Positions 23,117-32,640 of a stretch of DNA of 64,000 bases are shown piece after piece. Origin of the DNA: Mucilaginibacter saanensis (GTDB lineage Bacteria > Bacteroidota > Bacteroidia > Sphingobacteriales > Sphingobacteriaceae). The notes under the pieces are model-generated. The model saw only the letters and a program-made list of their open reading frames with translations, searched no databases and was not told the origin of the DNA. Position numbers and translations under genes: made by a program. The stretch covers positions 186,001 through 250,000 of the forward strand of contig NZ_JACHBZ010000001.1 in NCBI RefSeq assembly GCF_014200575.1, in the 5' to 3' direction. Position 1 is the stretch's first letter. Each line of letters begins with the position of its first letter.

Positions 23117-24808
23117 ATGAAACAGATATATATAAAATACAGACAACTTTTTTTACTTGTTTTGCTGGTAATAAGTTTTAGTGCATGTAAAAAGGATGAT
23201 TCTTTGAATGTGCCTCCTAAAGGTTTCTTAACGGATGTTTCAACATTTAGCTCGCAGGGTAATGCCGATCTTTTTGTGAACGATATCTACAACCAGTTAC
23301 CGGATATTAATAATGATTACCAGTTAACTGAGCAATATGCCGACAATAGTTTTTGCGGAGCCGCCTGGGAAAACGGGCAGGCAACTGTAAGGGCCGGTTC
23401 AATTGGCCCCAGCAATGTACCTACCGGCCCCGGCAGTATGTGGGATTGGGAAGGCAATTACAAAAAAATCAGAAAATGTAATGTTTTCCTGCAGCAAGCA
23501 GCCGCAAATAAGGCAAAATATGATGCTGCCTGGTATGCACAACGCGTGGCGGAAGTAACTTATATGCGTGCTTATTTTTACTCACTTTTGTTTACAGCCT
23601 ACGGAGGCTTACCTATCATTACTATCCCTTTGGATAATAAAGATGGCAGCCAGATATTTAACGCAAGGGCATCTATTGATGAAACTGTTGCTTTTATTGA
23701 AGCTGATTGCGATGCTGCCGCTGCTGTATTGCCGGTAAAAGCCGCCGATAATGGCCGTGCGTCAAAAGCTGCTGCGTTAACACTTAAAGGATGGGTAGAG
23801 CTGTTTGCCGCAAGTCCATTGGTTAATACTACAAATGACGTAGCTAAATGGGCTAAGTCTGCAGCAACCAATAAACAGGTAATGGATTTAGGAGCTTATA
23901 GTTTATTTTCAGCTTCAGCTACTTCCTATGCCGATCAGTTTTTGGGTGTAAACAACTGGAATGTTGAAACCATTTTTGCCCGCGGTTACGCAACTGGCCC
24001 TGCTAAAGGTAGCCACCGTGAGGGGTATCTGGGGCCGGTTTATGTAAACGGCGTTCAGCAGTCATGGGGTAACCTTGCGCCAACCCAGGGCCTGGTAGAT
24101 GATTATTCAATGGATAATGGTTTGCCAATTACAGATGCGGGTTCCGGTTACGATCCTCAAAAACCGTATGATCACCGTGAGCAGCGTTTCTATCAGTCTA
24201 TTTTGTATGATGGTGCAGCTTGGCAGGGTGATATTTTCAAATCGCGCATAGGCGGCAGTAACCAGATAGATCTTGGTTCATCAAGTGATATTACCAATAC
24301 CGGTTATAATGCCCGTAAAACGCTGGATGAATCAATTACCGGCCAAACGAGTATTAACTTAGCTCCAAGCTTTGCAAACTATATTATTTTCCGCTATGCC
24401 GAAGTGTTGTTGAGTTATGCCGAGGCACAGAATGAAGCTGCCGGGCCGGATGCTACTGTTTATGATGCAGTTAATAAGGTTAGGGCGCGCTCTTCGTTAC
24501 CAGCAGTTAAACCGGGTTTGAGTAAGGATGATATGCGGGTGTATATTCATCGTGAACGCCGGATTGAGCTTGCCTTTGAGGATAAGCGATGGTTTGATAT
24601 CAGGCGTTGGAAAATAACCACCGGAACCAACGGTGTACTAACCAGCCCGGAGTACGGGATGAAAATTGAAGCCGATGGTACAGGGAAACTGACCTATGCC
24701 CCGGTTAAAATATTTACCAATATCTTCTTTAGCTGGCAAAATTGGATGCCTATACCACAGGCAGATATTGATAAGAACTCTAAATTGGTTCAAAATCCGC
24801 TGCAATAG
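23117..24808 (+). CDS. SusD/RagB-type surface lipoprotein
   Basis: A 563-residue SusD-family glycan-binding lipoprotein with lipobox FSAC (Cys about residue 24). The helical region includes RVAEVTYMRAYFYSLLFTAYGGLPII, and the C-terminal region has YAEVLLSYAEAQNEA and HRERRIELAFEDKRWFDIRRWK, the family's signature block. Twelve Met+Cys by eye count makes it a useful control for the sulfur-poor SusD at 9055. A strong terminator follows, so the downstream GH35 probably depends on readthrough or its own promoter. Confidence 0.92.
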   Translation: MKQIYIKYRQLFLLVLLVISFSACKKDDSLNVPPKGFLTDVSTFSSQGNADLFVNDIYNQLPDINNDYQLTEQYADNSFCGAAWENGQATVRAGSIGPSNVPTGPGSMWDWEGNYKKIRKCNVFLQQAAANKAKYDAAWYAQRVAEVTYMRAYFYSLLFTAYGGLPIITIPLDNKDGSQIFNARASIDETVAFIEADCDAAAAVLPVKAADNGRASKAAALTLKGWVELFAASPLVNTTNDVAKWAKSAATNKQVMDLGAYSLFSASATSYADQFLGVNNWNVETIFARGYATGPAKGSHREGYLGPVYVNGVQQSWGNLAPTQGLVDDYSMDNGLPITDAGSGYDPQKPYDHREQRFYQSILYDGAAWQGDIFKSRIGGSNQIDLGSSSDITNTGYNARKTLDESITGQTSINLAPSFANYIIFRYAEVLLSYAEAQNEAAGPDATVYDAVNKVRARSSLPAVKPGLSKDDMRVYIHRERRIELAFEDKRWFDIRRWKITTGTNGVLTSPEYGMKIEADGTGKLTYAPVKIFTNIFFSWQNWMPIPQADIDKNSKLVQNPLQ

Positions 24809-24832
24809 TATAATGCATATCTGAACATTTAA

Positions 24833-24870
24833 CTCACCACCTGGCAAGCAATTGCGGGTGGTGAGTTTTT
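24833..24870 (+). terminator. intrinsic terminator after SusD
   Basis: CTCACCACC pairs perfectly with GGTGGTGAG (24857-24865) across a 15-base loop, followed immediately by five T. It would separate SusC/SusD from the GH35 gene, allowing higher expression of the transport pair. Confidence 0.8.
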
Positions 24871-24950
24871 AGGTAGCTCCTCATTGTTTGTTTATAATTA
24901 CTTCATTTAAACCCTGTTGTTTAAAATACTCAACCGTTTAAATATTATAT

Positions 24951-27896
24951 ATGAAAAAACGTATACATATACCTTTTCTCTTAATTTGTTTGTTTGTAAC
25001 CCGGATCAATGTTGCATTTTCCCAGTCAGCCAATGATCATATTTTTCCGGCGGCGGCAACTGCAAAGCCGAGTATTGATTTTGATGCCCGTGGCTTTTTA
25101 ATCAATGGGAAAAGAACGTTCCTGGTATCAGCCGGTTTGGAGTATGCCCGCATACCACACCAGTTATGGTATGATAGGTTGTTAAGGTTAAAACGTGCAG
25201 GATTTAACTGTATTGAGATATATACCTTCTGGAATTTTCATGAACCTCATGATGGCGTATTTGACTTTGCCGGCGATCATGACCTGGATGCATTTTTAAA
25301 AACGGTTAAGCGCTTGAACATGTATGCTATTGTACGTGTTGGCCCCTATTATTGCGCCGAGTGGGATTTTGGCGGTTACCCGATATGGCTCAGGTTTAAA
25401 GATAATTTGCTGGTACGGCAACCCAATAAGGCCTTTGAATATTATGTTGACCGTTTTTTTGACCGGTTGATTCCTATCGTGAGCAATAACCAGATCAATC
25501 ATGGCGGGTCGGTAGTATTGGTTCAGCTCGAAAACGAACACCCGCTGGGTTGGGGAACCGTTATGCCTAATGACTATTTTAAACATTTACAAAGCAAGGC
25601 CCTGGCTTTAGGGCTGCAGGTACCTTACTTTTTCAGCGGATTGCATCATGGCAGCGATCCTGCAGGCAATGCCACATCATTTGATAATGCCAATCGCCAA
25701 AATCCATGGTTCAGTACCGAGTTTTGGTCGGTGTGGTATGACTATTATGGCTCCAGCCAAAAAGATGCCGACACTTATGGTCGCCGCACCTGGAAAATTA
25801 TTGCACACGGCGGTAATGGCTACAATTATTATATGGCACATGGAGGTACCAATTTTGGCTACACCAATAATAACGAAGATGCTGCATCGTATGATTACGG
25901 CGCGGCTGTAGGGCAAACAGGCGACCTGAGGCCTATATACTATCAGTTTAAACGCAATGCATTTTTTGCGCGTACATTTCAGAACATATTAGAGAACAGT
26001 GAGGATGCAGGTAACGCATTTAGCAACCTGGTTACAGATAGTGCCTTAAAAGTAAACGGCAGGCACAGCAGCGATGGTGATATTGCTTTTTTAGATAACA
26101 ACGGCAAAAACGAGGTTTCGACCCAATTAAATATTGATAATAAACAATTACCAGCAAACGGTAAACTAACATTAGCACCAGGCGAAATACTACCTGTAGT
26201 TCATGATTACCAGCTGGCTAAAGGCATTAAGCTAAACTGGGCTGTGGCCCGTATTTTAGGTGCAAGTGTACAGGGTAATACTACTACGTTGGTGTTATAT
26301 GGTAAACCACAATCGCAGGGATATTTGCAATTTGCGGTAAGCGGAGCAGCCAAAATAGCAGGCGGCGCGGCTGGTTTTGTATCCAGCGGCAATAACCTGG
26401 CGTTGAGCATCAACTTTAATGAAAATGCACCTGTAAGCTATACTTTTAAAGCAGGCGGGCAAACCATAAGGGTACTCGCCCTGAGCGATAAACTTGCCGA
26501 CCGTACCTGGTTTGTTGATGTGAACAACAAAAATTATGTAATAACCGGCCCCGAGTATATTGCGCAAACTACCATAGTGAATAAACACATCCAGATTGAA
26601 ACGGAGCATTTTTGGGAAACACGCTCTACATCTCCGGCATGGATATTTGGCGAGGGTTTAAATAAAATAGCGGCTGTTGTTCAAAAAAGTCAGTCGGCAC
26701 ATGAAACCAGTGTTCCGTTTAGTTCGGCATGGCAGGTTAAAGATGCATCGGCTGCTGCCAAGGTTAATTTTGATGATCAGTCATGGTTAAAAAGTAAAGA
26801 TGCACCTCAAATGGGTGCTGATAATGATCTTACTGCTGATGCGTGGTACCGTACCACTGTAAACCTGGGTACAGGCGGCGAGTATATGCTTAAAATGAAG
26901 GGCGGCGACCGAGCTTTGGTTTACGTTGATGATGTATTGGCTGCTTCCGGTAATATCCATAAAGATGATTTCAAGCTTAATTTAACACCGGGAAAACACA
27001 CTATAGCCATTTTTACGGCACATGATGGCCGCGATAAATTGTTTAATTATTTAGGCTCTATACGTGATATTGACGCGAAAGGCATATTGGGCGAGGTTAT
27101 ATTACAGCAGGGTAAAGGTACTTACGTTGCCGATTGGCAGATGAAACCGGTAAGTGAGGCCGACTTTAATAAAGTACCCGAGGTATTAACCGGTGCACAG
27201 GATTATAAAATTGGCCAGGACGCGTTTTCCGGACATCACGGTTACGCTTTCTTCCAGGCCAGGATACCTTATAGCGCCGATCATATTCCCGTAGCACTCA
27301 ATTTTGGTAGTATTGACGATAACGCCCATGTTTTTATCAATGGTAAAAGTGTATTTGTTCAAAACGGCTATGGCATTCCTTTTTCGGTACCGCTTAGCGG
27401 GATTTTAAAAACTGACGGCGAAAATATACTGTCAGTTGTGGTGCAAAACACCAACGGCACAGGCGGTATTGATAAACCGGTAGAGGTGATATATAATGAT
27501 AAAAACAGGCTGGTTTTAAACAACTGGCGTATGAAGGGCGGCCCTGGAAATGATCAGGCTACGGACGGTTGGAAGCCTTTAAATACATCAGATATTTCTG
27601 ACAGGCCTGCATTTTACAAAAATAATTTCACGGTTAAATCTTTAAATAGCAATAGCAAAGGTATGTACCGGGTAACGTTTAATGGCTTGGGGCATGGTTC
27701 TGTTTGGGTTAACGGTTATAACATTGGCCGCTATCCCGAAAAAATTCATGTAAATAGCCTTTATATTCCGGAGTGCTGGCTCCATGCCGGTGCCAACAGT
27801 ATCGTTATTTATGATGAAGACGGTAAATCGCCGGATAAAATAAATATATCTGCAGAAACTAATGCGAGCAGGGATATTATTAAGGTAAAATTCTAA
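24951..27896 (+). CDS. GH35 beta-galactosidase, secreted
   Basis: A 981-residue exported glycoside hydrolase of family 35, which removes terminal beta-galactosyl (in some members beta-glucosaminyl) residues with retention. The signal peptide ends AFSQ. The catalytic (beta/alpha)8 domain spans about 45-370: GLEYARIPHQLWYDRLLRLKRAGFNCIEIYTFWNFHEP at the start, acid/base E196 in QLENEH, and nucleophile E257 in STEFWSVWYDYYG. NYYMAHGGTNFGY is another GH35 mark. The C-terminal half holds jelly-roll domains, ending with GSVWVNGYNIGRYPEK. At 981 residues it is longer than the usual 600-800. The FG-GAP lipoprotein gene begins about 30 bp after it. Confidence 0.92.
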   Translation: MKKRIHIPFLLICLFVTRINVAFSQSANDHIFPAAATAKPSIDFDARGFLINGKRTFLVSAGLEYARIPHQLWYDRLLRLKRAGFNCIEIYTFWNFHEPHDGVFDFAGDHDLDAFLKTVKRLNMYAIVRVGPYYCAEWDFGGYPIWLRFKDNLLVRQPNKAFEYYVDRFFDRLIPIVSNNQINHGGSVVLVQLENEHPLGWGTVMPNDYFKHLQSKALALGLQVPYFFSGLHHGSDPAGNATSFDNANRQNPWFSTEFWSVWYDYYGSSQKDADTYGRRTWKIIAHGGNGYNYYMAHGGTNFGYTNNNEDAASYDYGAAVGQTGDLRPIYYQFKRNAFFARTFQNILENSEDAGNAFSNLVTDSALKVNGRHSSDGDIAFLDNNGKNEVSTQLNIDNKQLPANGKLTLAPGEILPVVHDYQLAKGIKLNWAVARILGASVQGNTTTLVLYGKPQSQGYLQFAVSGAAKIAGGAAGFVSSGNNLALSINFNENAPVSYTFKAGGQTIRVLALSDKLADRTWFVDVNNKNYVITGPEYIAQTTIVNKHIQIETEHFWETRSTSPAWIFGEGLNKIAAVVQKSQSAHETSVPFSSAWQVKDASAAAKVNFDDQSWLKSKDAPQMGADNDLTADAWYRTTVNLGTGGEYMLKMKGGDRALVYVDDVLAASGNIHKDDFKLNLTPGKHTIAIFTAHDGRDKLFNYLGSIRDIDAKGILGEVILQQGKGTYVADWQMKPVSEADFNKVPEVLTGAQDYKIGQDAFSGHHGYAFFQARIPYSADHIPVALNFGSIDDNAHVFINGKSVFVQNGYGIPFSVPLSGILKTDGENILSVVVQNTNGTGGIDKPVEVIYNDKNRLVLNNWRMKGGPGNDQATDGWKPLNTSDISDRPAFYKNNFTVKSLNSNSKGMYRVTFNGLGHGSVWVNGYNIGRYPEKIHVNSLYIPECWLHAGANSIVIYDEDGKSPDKINISAETNASRDIIKVKF

Positions 27897-27925
27897 ATTT
27901 ACTGGTGCCGATTAAAACCCCTAAA

Positions 27926-30900
27926 ATGGATCTGACTTTATTTTCTCACGTTGTAAAATGGTCTAAACTTTCTGTAGCTCTGCTATTATGTGCAGGCATT
28001 TGCGCATGCAATAATAAGCCGGAGCATCATGATAATGATGCTACAGAAAATACCTTATTTAAACTATTGCCATCCACACAAACCCATATTGATTTTAGCA
28101 ATATCTTAACCGAAGGCTTAAATACCAACGTATTAATGTATGAATACTTTTATAACGGGGGGGGAGTGGCCATTGGCGATGTGAATGGCGATGGCAAGCA
28201 GGATATTTACTTTACCGGTAACATGACTGACGATAAATTGTACCTGAACCAGGGTAATATGCAATTTAAAGACATCACCGATGCTGCCGGAGTAGCCGGA
28301 AGGCCAGGCCCCTGGAAAACGGGCGTTACCATGGCCGATGTAAACGGCGATGGTAAGCTTGATATTTACGTTTGCTACTCGGGCAAAGTAGGGCCTGTTA
28401 AAAGAAAAAATCAATTATTTATCAATCAGGGAAATGATGCTGCCGGCGTACCCCAGTTTAAGGATATGGCAGCCGAATACGGTCTTGATTTTCCATCATT
28501 CAGCACGCAGGCCTACTTTTTTGATTATGACCGCGATGGCGACCTGGATTTGCTTTTGGTGAACCATAATTCACAGCGTATTAGTAGTTTGGATGAGATA
28601 TCCGTAGGTACTCTGATGCAACAACCCGATGCCCAAGCCGGTATCAGAATGTTTAAAAATGATCATAACCATTTTACTGATGTAACCGCCGCTGCGGGTA
28701 TCATCAACACCTCCTTATCCTACGGCCTGGGCGCCGGGATTGCCGATGTTAATAATGACGGCTGGCCCGATATTTATATCTCCAATGATTACAGCGTACC
28801 CGACAGGTTATACATTAACAAAGGGAATGGCACGTTTACCGACGAACTGCAAAAGAGCATTGGCCACACCTCATTTTACTCCATGGGGAACGATATTGCC
28901 GACATCAACAATGATTTAACACCCGATATTTATACACTGGACATGCTGCCCGAGGATAACAAACGGCAAAAGCTGCTGTTTGGGGCCGATAATTATGAAG
29001 CGTTTAACCTGAACCTTAAAGTCGGCTTTTATTATCAGTATATGCGTAATATGCTGCATGTAAATAACGGCAACGGAACGTTTAGCGAAGTGGGCCAGTT
29101 AGCGGGTATTTCAAATACCGACTGGAGTTGGGCTCCCTTATTTGCAGATTATGATAACGATGGCTGGAAGGACGTTTTTGTAAGCAACGGATACACCCGC
29201 GATTACACCAACATGGATTTTTTAAAGTTCATGGGCGATAACCTGCGCGACAGGCGGGTAATGCGGCAGGATTTGCTGAATATCGTTAACCAGATGCCTT
29301 CATCTGAGGTTAAAAGTTACCTTTTTAAAAACAACGGTAACCTTACCTTTACCAATACGAGTAGTGCGTGGGGCATCAGCCAGTCATCAAACAGTAATGG
29401 GGCAGCCTATGTTGATCTGGATAATGACGGTGATCTTGACCTGGTGGTTAATAACATCAATAAACCAGCCTTTATTTATGAAAACGAGGCCGTTAAACAA
29501 AATAAGAACCATTACCTGCAGGTAAATCTAAAAGGAAATACAGGTAATACGCAAGGTATAGGCGCCAAGGTTATTATTTACAATGGCAGTAAAAAACAAT
29601 ACCTGGAGCAAATGCCAACGCGCGGTTTCCAGTCAAACGTATCGCCGGTGTTGCACTTTGGTTTAGGGACAGATAAAAATGTTGACTCGTTGCGTGTAAT
29701 TTGGCAGCGTGGAAAAACGCAGCTCCTCAAAAGTATCAAAGCCGACCAGGCAATTACTTTGAATGAGGCTGATGCAGGCAGCAATTATCAGCAGGTTAAA
29801 CAGCCAAAAGTGTTATTTGCCGAAACCAAATCGCCGGTTGCTTATCATCAAAATGCCAATACTATGAATGATTTTAAGCGCCAGCCTTTGTTGGTTAGCC
29901 CGCTTTCATTTTCGGGGCCATGCATGGTAAAGGCGGATGTGAATGGTGATGGCCTGGAGGATATTTATATAGGTGGCGAAAACGGGCAATCCGGCGCTCT
30001 TTATCTTCAGCAAAAAAATGGCGGCTTTATTTTAAAAGATGTCCCTGCTTTTGCGGCCGATAAAGGAAGTAACGATGCCGCGGCTGTTTTCTTTGATGTC
30101 AACAACGATGGTAAGCCCGATTTGTACGTAGGCTCAGGCGGCTACGGCGACCTGAAACAAGATGACCCGCTACTGCAGGACAGGCTATATATCAATGACG
30201 GCAAGGGTAATTTTACCCGGTCAAAAAATGCGTTGCCAAAAATGTTGAGCAGTAAAAGCTGTGTTAAAGTAGCCGATATTAATGGCGACGGGCATCCCGA
30301 TCTGTTTGTTGGAGGCAGGGTAATTCCGGGCCGCTACCCTGAAATTCCGGATAGCTACATTCTTATAAATGATGGTAAAGGCAATTTTAGCAATGCAACT
30401 GCCCAGTATAATCCGGCCATCAAAAATATAGGTATGGTTACCGATGCTGCCTGGGTTGATATGAATGGTGACAAAAAGCCGGATCTTATTGTTGTTGGGG
30501 AGTGGATGCCAATTACCATTTTTATTAATACCAATGGTAAGCTGGTTGACGAAACCAATAAGTACTTTGATAAAAAATATGCAGGCTGGTGGAATTGCAT
30601 CAGCGTGAGCGATATTAATCATGATGGCCACCCTGATATTGTTGCCGGTAACATGGGCCTGAATACCCAATGCAAGGTGAGCGATACTGAACCGGCAGAA
30701 ATGTATTATAAAGATTTTGATGATAATGGCTCAGTTGACCCGATTTTGTGTTTTTATATTCAGCATAAAAGCTACCCGTACATAACCCGCGACGAACTGC
30801 TTGACCAGATGAGTATCATGAGAGGCCGTTTTGCTGATTATAAAAGCTATGCCGACGCTACTCTTGACAAAATATTTACCCCCGAAGAAATGAAAGGTGC

Positions 30901-31282
30901 AAAGCATTTAACGGCAAATTACCTTTCAACGGCTTGCTTTATAAGTAATGCAGCGGGTAAGCTTCAGGAAACAGCATTGCCAATACAGGCCCAGTTTTCG
31001 CCGGTGTATACTGTTAGCACGTTTGATTATGACCATGACGGCCATGACGACCTTTTGCTTTGCGGTAATATAAGTCATGAGCGGCTGCGTTTTGGAAAAT
31101 ACGATGCCAATTATGGCGTACTGTTAAAAGGCGATGGCAAAGGTCACTACGCGTACATACCTCAGCAGCAATCGGGCTTTAAGCTATGGGGCGATGTAAG
31201 GAGCGTACTGCAAGTAAATAATCTTTTGCTGTTTGGCATTAACCAGGGTGCTATAAAGGCTTATAAACCAATACAGAATTAA
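27926..31282 (+). CDS. CRTAC1-type FG-GAP/ASPIC-UnbV lipoprotein
   Basis: A large surface or periplasmic lipoprotein of about 1,118 residues (lipobox GICAC). It contains many FG-GAP/VCBS calcium-binding repeats of the DVNGDGKQDIYF form, in two propeller blocks (about 50-480 and 640-1,100). Between them is an ASPIC/UnbV domain (GIGAKVIIYNG... LHFGLG... VIWQRGK), the order seen in CRTAC1-family proteins. These bind Ca2+ and probably proteins or glycans; no enzyme site is visible. The ATG at 27926 is preferred over a GTG at 27905. Its stop overlaps the next start (TAATG), showing tight coupling to the haloperoxidase-like gene. Ligand and role are unknown. Confidence 0.88.
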   Translation: MDLTLFSHVVKWSKLSVALLLCAGICACNNKPEHHDNDATENTLFKLLPSTQTHIDFSNILTEGLNTNVLMYEYFYNGGGVAIGDVNGDGKQDIYFTGNMTDDKLYLNQGNMQFKDITDAAGVAGRPGPWKTGVTMADVNGDGKLDIYVCYSGKVGPVKRKNQLFINQGNDAAGVPQFKDMAAEYGLDFPSFSTQAYFFDYDRDGDLDLLLVNHNSQRISSLDEISVGTLMQQPDAQAGIRMFKNDHNHFTDVTAAAGIINTSLSYGLGAGIADVNNDGWPDIYISNDYSVPDRLYINKGNGTFTDELQKSIGHTSFYSMGNDIADINNDLTPDIYTLDMLPEDNKRQKLLFGADNYEAFNLNLKVGFYYQYMRNMLHVNNGNGTFSEVGQLAGISNTDWSWAPLFADYDNDGWKDVFVSNGYTRDYTNMDFLKFMGDNLRDRRVMRQDLLNIVNQMPSSEVKSYLFKNNGNLTFTNTSSAWGISQSSNSNGAAYVDLDNDGDLDLVVNNINKPAFIYENEAVKQNKNHYLQVNLKGNTGNTQGIGAKVIIYNGSKKQYLEQMPTRGFQSNVSPVLHFGLGTDKNVDSLRVIWQRGKTQLLKSIKADQAITLNEADAGSNYQQVKQPKVLFAETKSPVAYHQNANTMNDFKRQPLLVSPLSFSGPCMVKADVNGDGLEDIYIGGENGQSGALYLQQKNGGFILKDVPAFAADKGSNDAAAVFFDVNNDGKPDLYVGSGGYGDLKQDDPLLQDRLYINDGKGNFTRSKNALPKMLSSKSCVKVADINGDGHPDLFVGGRVIPGRYPEIPDSYILINDGKGNFSNATAQYNPAIKNIGMVTDAAWVDMNGDKKPDLIVVGEWMPITIFINTNGKLVDETNKYFDKKYAGWWNCISVSDINHDGHPDIVAGNMGLNTQCKVSDTEPAEMYYKDFDDNGSVDPILCFYIQHKSYPYITRDELLDQMSIMRGRFADYKSYADATLDKIFTPEEMKGAKHLTANYLSTACFISNAAGKLQETALPIQAQFSPVYTVSTFDYDHDGHDDLLLCGNISHERLRFGKYDANYGVLLKGDGKGHYAYIPQQQSGFKLWGDVRSVLQVNNLLLFGINQGAIKAYKPIQN

Positions 31283-32607
31283 TGAAAAAGCATTTTGTTG
31301 TTTTATTACTATCGGGTTTTGTAATCATTAGCGGTTGCCGCAATGCTGAAAAGGCGCCGATGTTAACCAATAAGGATATTGATAAGGTGATTAATCAGAT
31401 GACCGATCTGATGATCCATGATGTAACTAACCCGCCGCTGGCAGCACGTTTTTTTGCCTACACCTGTTTGGCTGGCTACGAGGTGGTTTCAGAAAATGAT
31501 AAACATGCACATAGTATGCATGGCGCATTAAATGAGTACCCCTTAATCAGCAAACCCAAAACGGTATCAGGTTTTGACTACCGCCTGAGCGCTATACTGG
31601 CCATGCTTAAAACAGCCGAAAAGCTGCAGCCATCCGGAACGCAGCTGGCTAAATTTGAAAAAAGCATTTTAGATTCCTGTAAAAATTTAGGTTTTAGTGA
31701 GGCCATGATTGATAGTTCGGGCAGTTATGCAAAACTGATCAGCAAAAAAATACTTGCCTATGCCAAGGCCGACAAGTATAACCGGATCAGCAATTATACC
31801 AGGTACAAAGAATCGGAAGGAGCCGGCGACTGGCACCCAACGCCTCCGGCTTACATGATTCCGGTTGAGCCATATTTTAACACCATCAGAACGCTGACGC
31901 TTGATTCGGCGTCACAGTTTTTGCCCGATCCGCCAATACCTTTTTCAACCGATAAGCATTCTACTTTTTATAAGTTTTTACAAATGAGCTATGTGAAAAG
32001 CGGCAACGGGCTTTCTAAAGAAGAACGCGACATTGCTAATTTTTGGGATTGCAACCCCTTTGCCGTTCAAAATGATGGACACATGCTTATCGGGCTTAAA
32101 AAAATATCTCCCGGTGCACATTGGATGGGGATAGCAAGTTTGGCCTGCGATCAGCAAAAAGTCGATTTTTCAAAGGCTATGGAAGTACAAACCGTATTGG
32201 CCATAGGCTTGATGGATAGTTTTATATGCTGCTGGGACGATAAATACAGAACCAATCGTATCAGGCCCGAAACAGCTATCCGTAAATATATCGACCCCAG
32301 CTGGAAACCACTGTTGCAAACACCCCCATTTCCTGAATATATTAGCGGGCACTCGGTAATATCATCATCATCGGCAGTAATTCTTACACATTACTTTGGC
32401 AATAACTTTCACTTTACTGATGATGTAGAGGTAAAATACGGCATACCTCCCCGTAGTTTTAAATCATTTGATCAGGCTGCTAAAGAGGCTGCTATATCAC
32501 GATTTTGGGGCGGAATACATTTTATGGATGCTATAGATAACGGGGTGACACAAGGTGCTAAAGTTGGCAACTGGGTTATCAATAAAATGAAGGGCAGAAC
32601 CAGCTAA
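31282..32607 (+). CDS. vanadium-dependent haloperoxidase/PAP2-like lipoprotein
   Basis: A 441-residue lipoprotein (lipobox ISGC) of the vanadium haloperoxidase/acid phosphatase superfamily. All three pocket motifs are present: KX6RP (K321 to R328-P329), SGH (S355-G356-H357) and SRX5H (R407, H413 in SRFWGGIHF). In vanadium enzymes these hold vanadate and use H2O2 to oxidise halides; close relatives with the same residues are phosphatases, so the reaction is not certain. Its secretion, together with the coupled FG-GAP and cytochrome genes, points to extracytoplasmic redox work. It overlaps the previous stop by one base and lies 33 bp before the next ATG. Confidence 0.88.
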   Translation: MKKHFVVLLLSGFVIISGCRNAEKAPMLTNKDIDKVINQMTDLMIHDVTNPPLAARFFAYTCLAGYEVVSENDKHAHSMHGALNEYPLISKPKTVSGFDYRLSAILAMLKTAEKLQPSGTQLAKFEKSILDSCKNLGFSEAMIDSSGSYAKLISKKILAYAKADKYNRISNYTRYKESEGAGDWHPTPPAYMIPVEPYFNTIRTLTLDSASQFLPDPPIPFSTDKHSTFYKFLQMSYVKSGNGLSKEERDIANFWDCNPFAVQNDGHMLIGLKKISPGAHWMGIASLACDQQKVDFSKAMEVQTVLAIGLMDSFICCWDDKYRTNRIRPETAIRKYIDPSWKPLLQTPPFPEYISGHSVISSSSAVILTHYFGNNFHFTDDVEVKYGIPPRSFKSFDQAAKEAAISRFWGGIHFMDAIDNGVTQGAKVGNWVINKMKGRTS

Positions 32608-32640
32608 ACAAAAAAGGTGCTGATCCCTGATCTGCAATAC

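Noticed and set aside
30221..30670. 149-codon minus-strand frame inside the CRTAC1-like gene
   Set aside because: It mirrors the repeated FG-GAP codons on the other strand; the periodic composition comes from the sense repeats.
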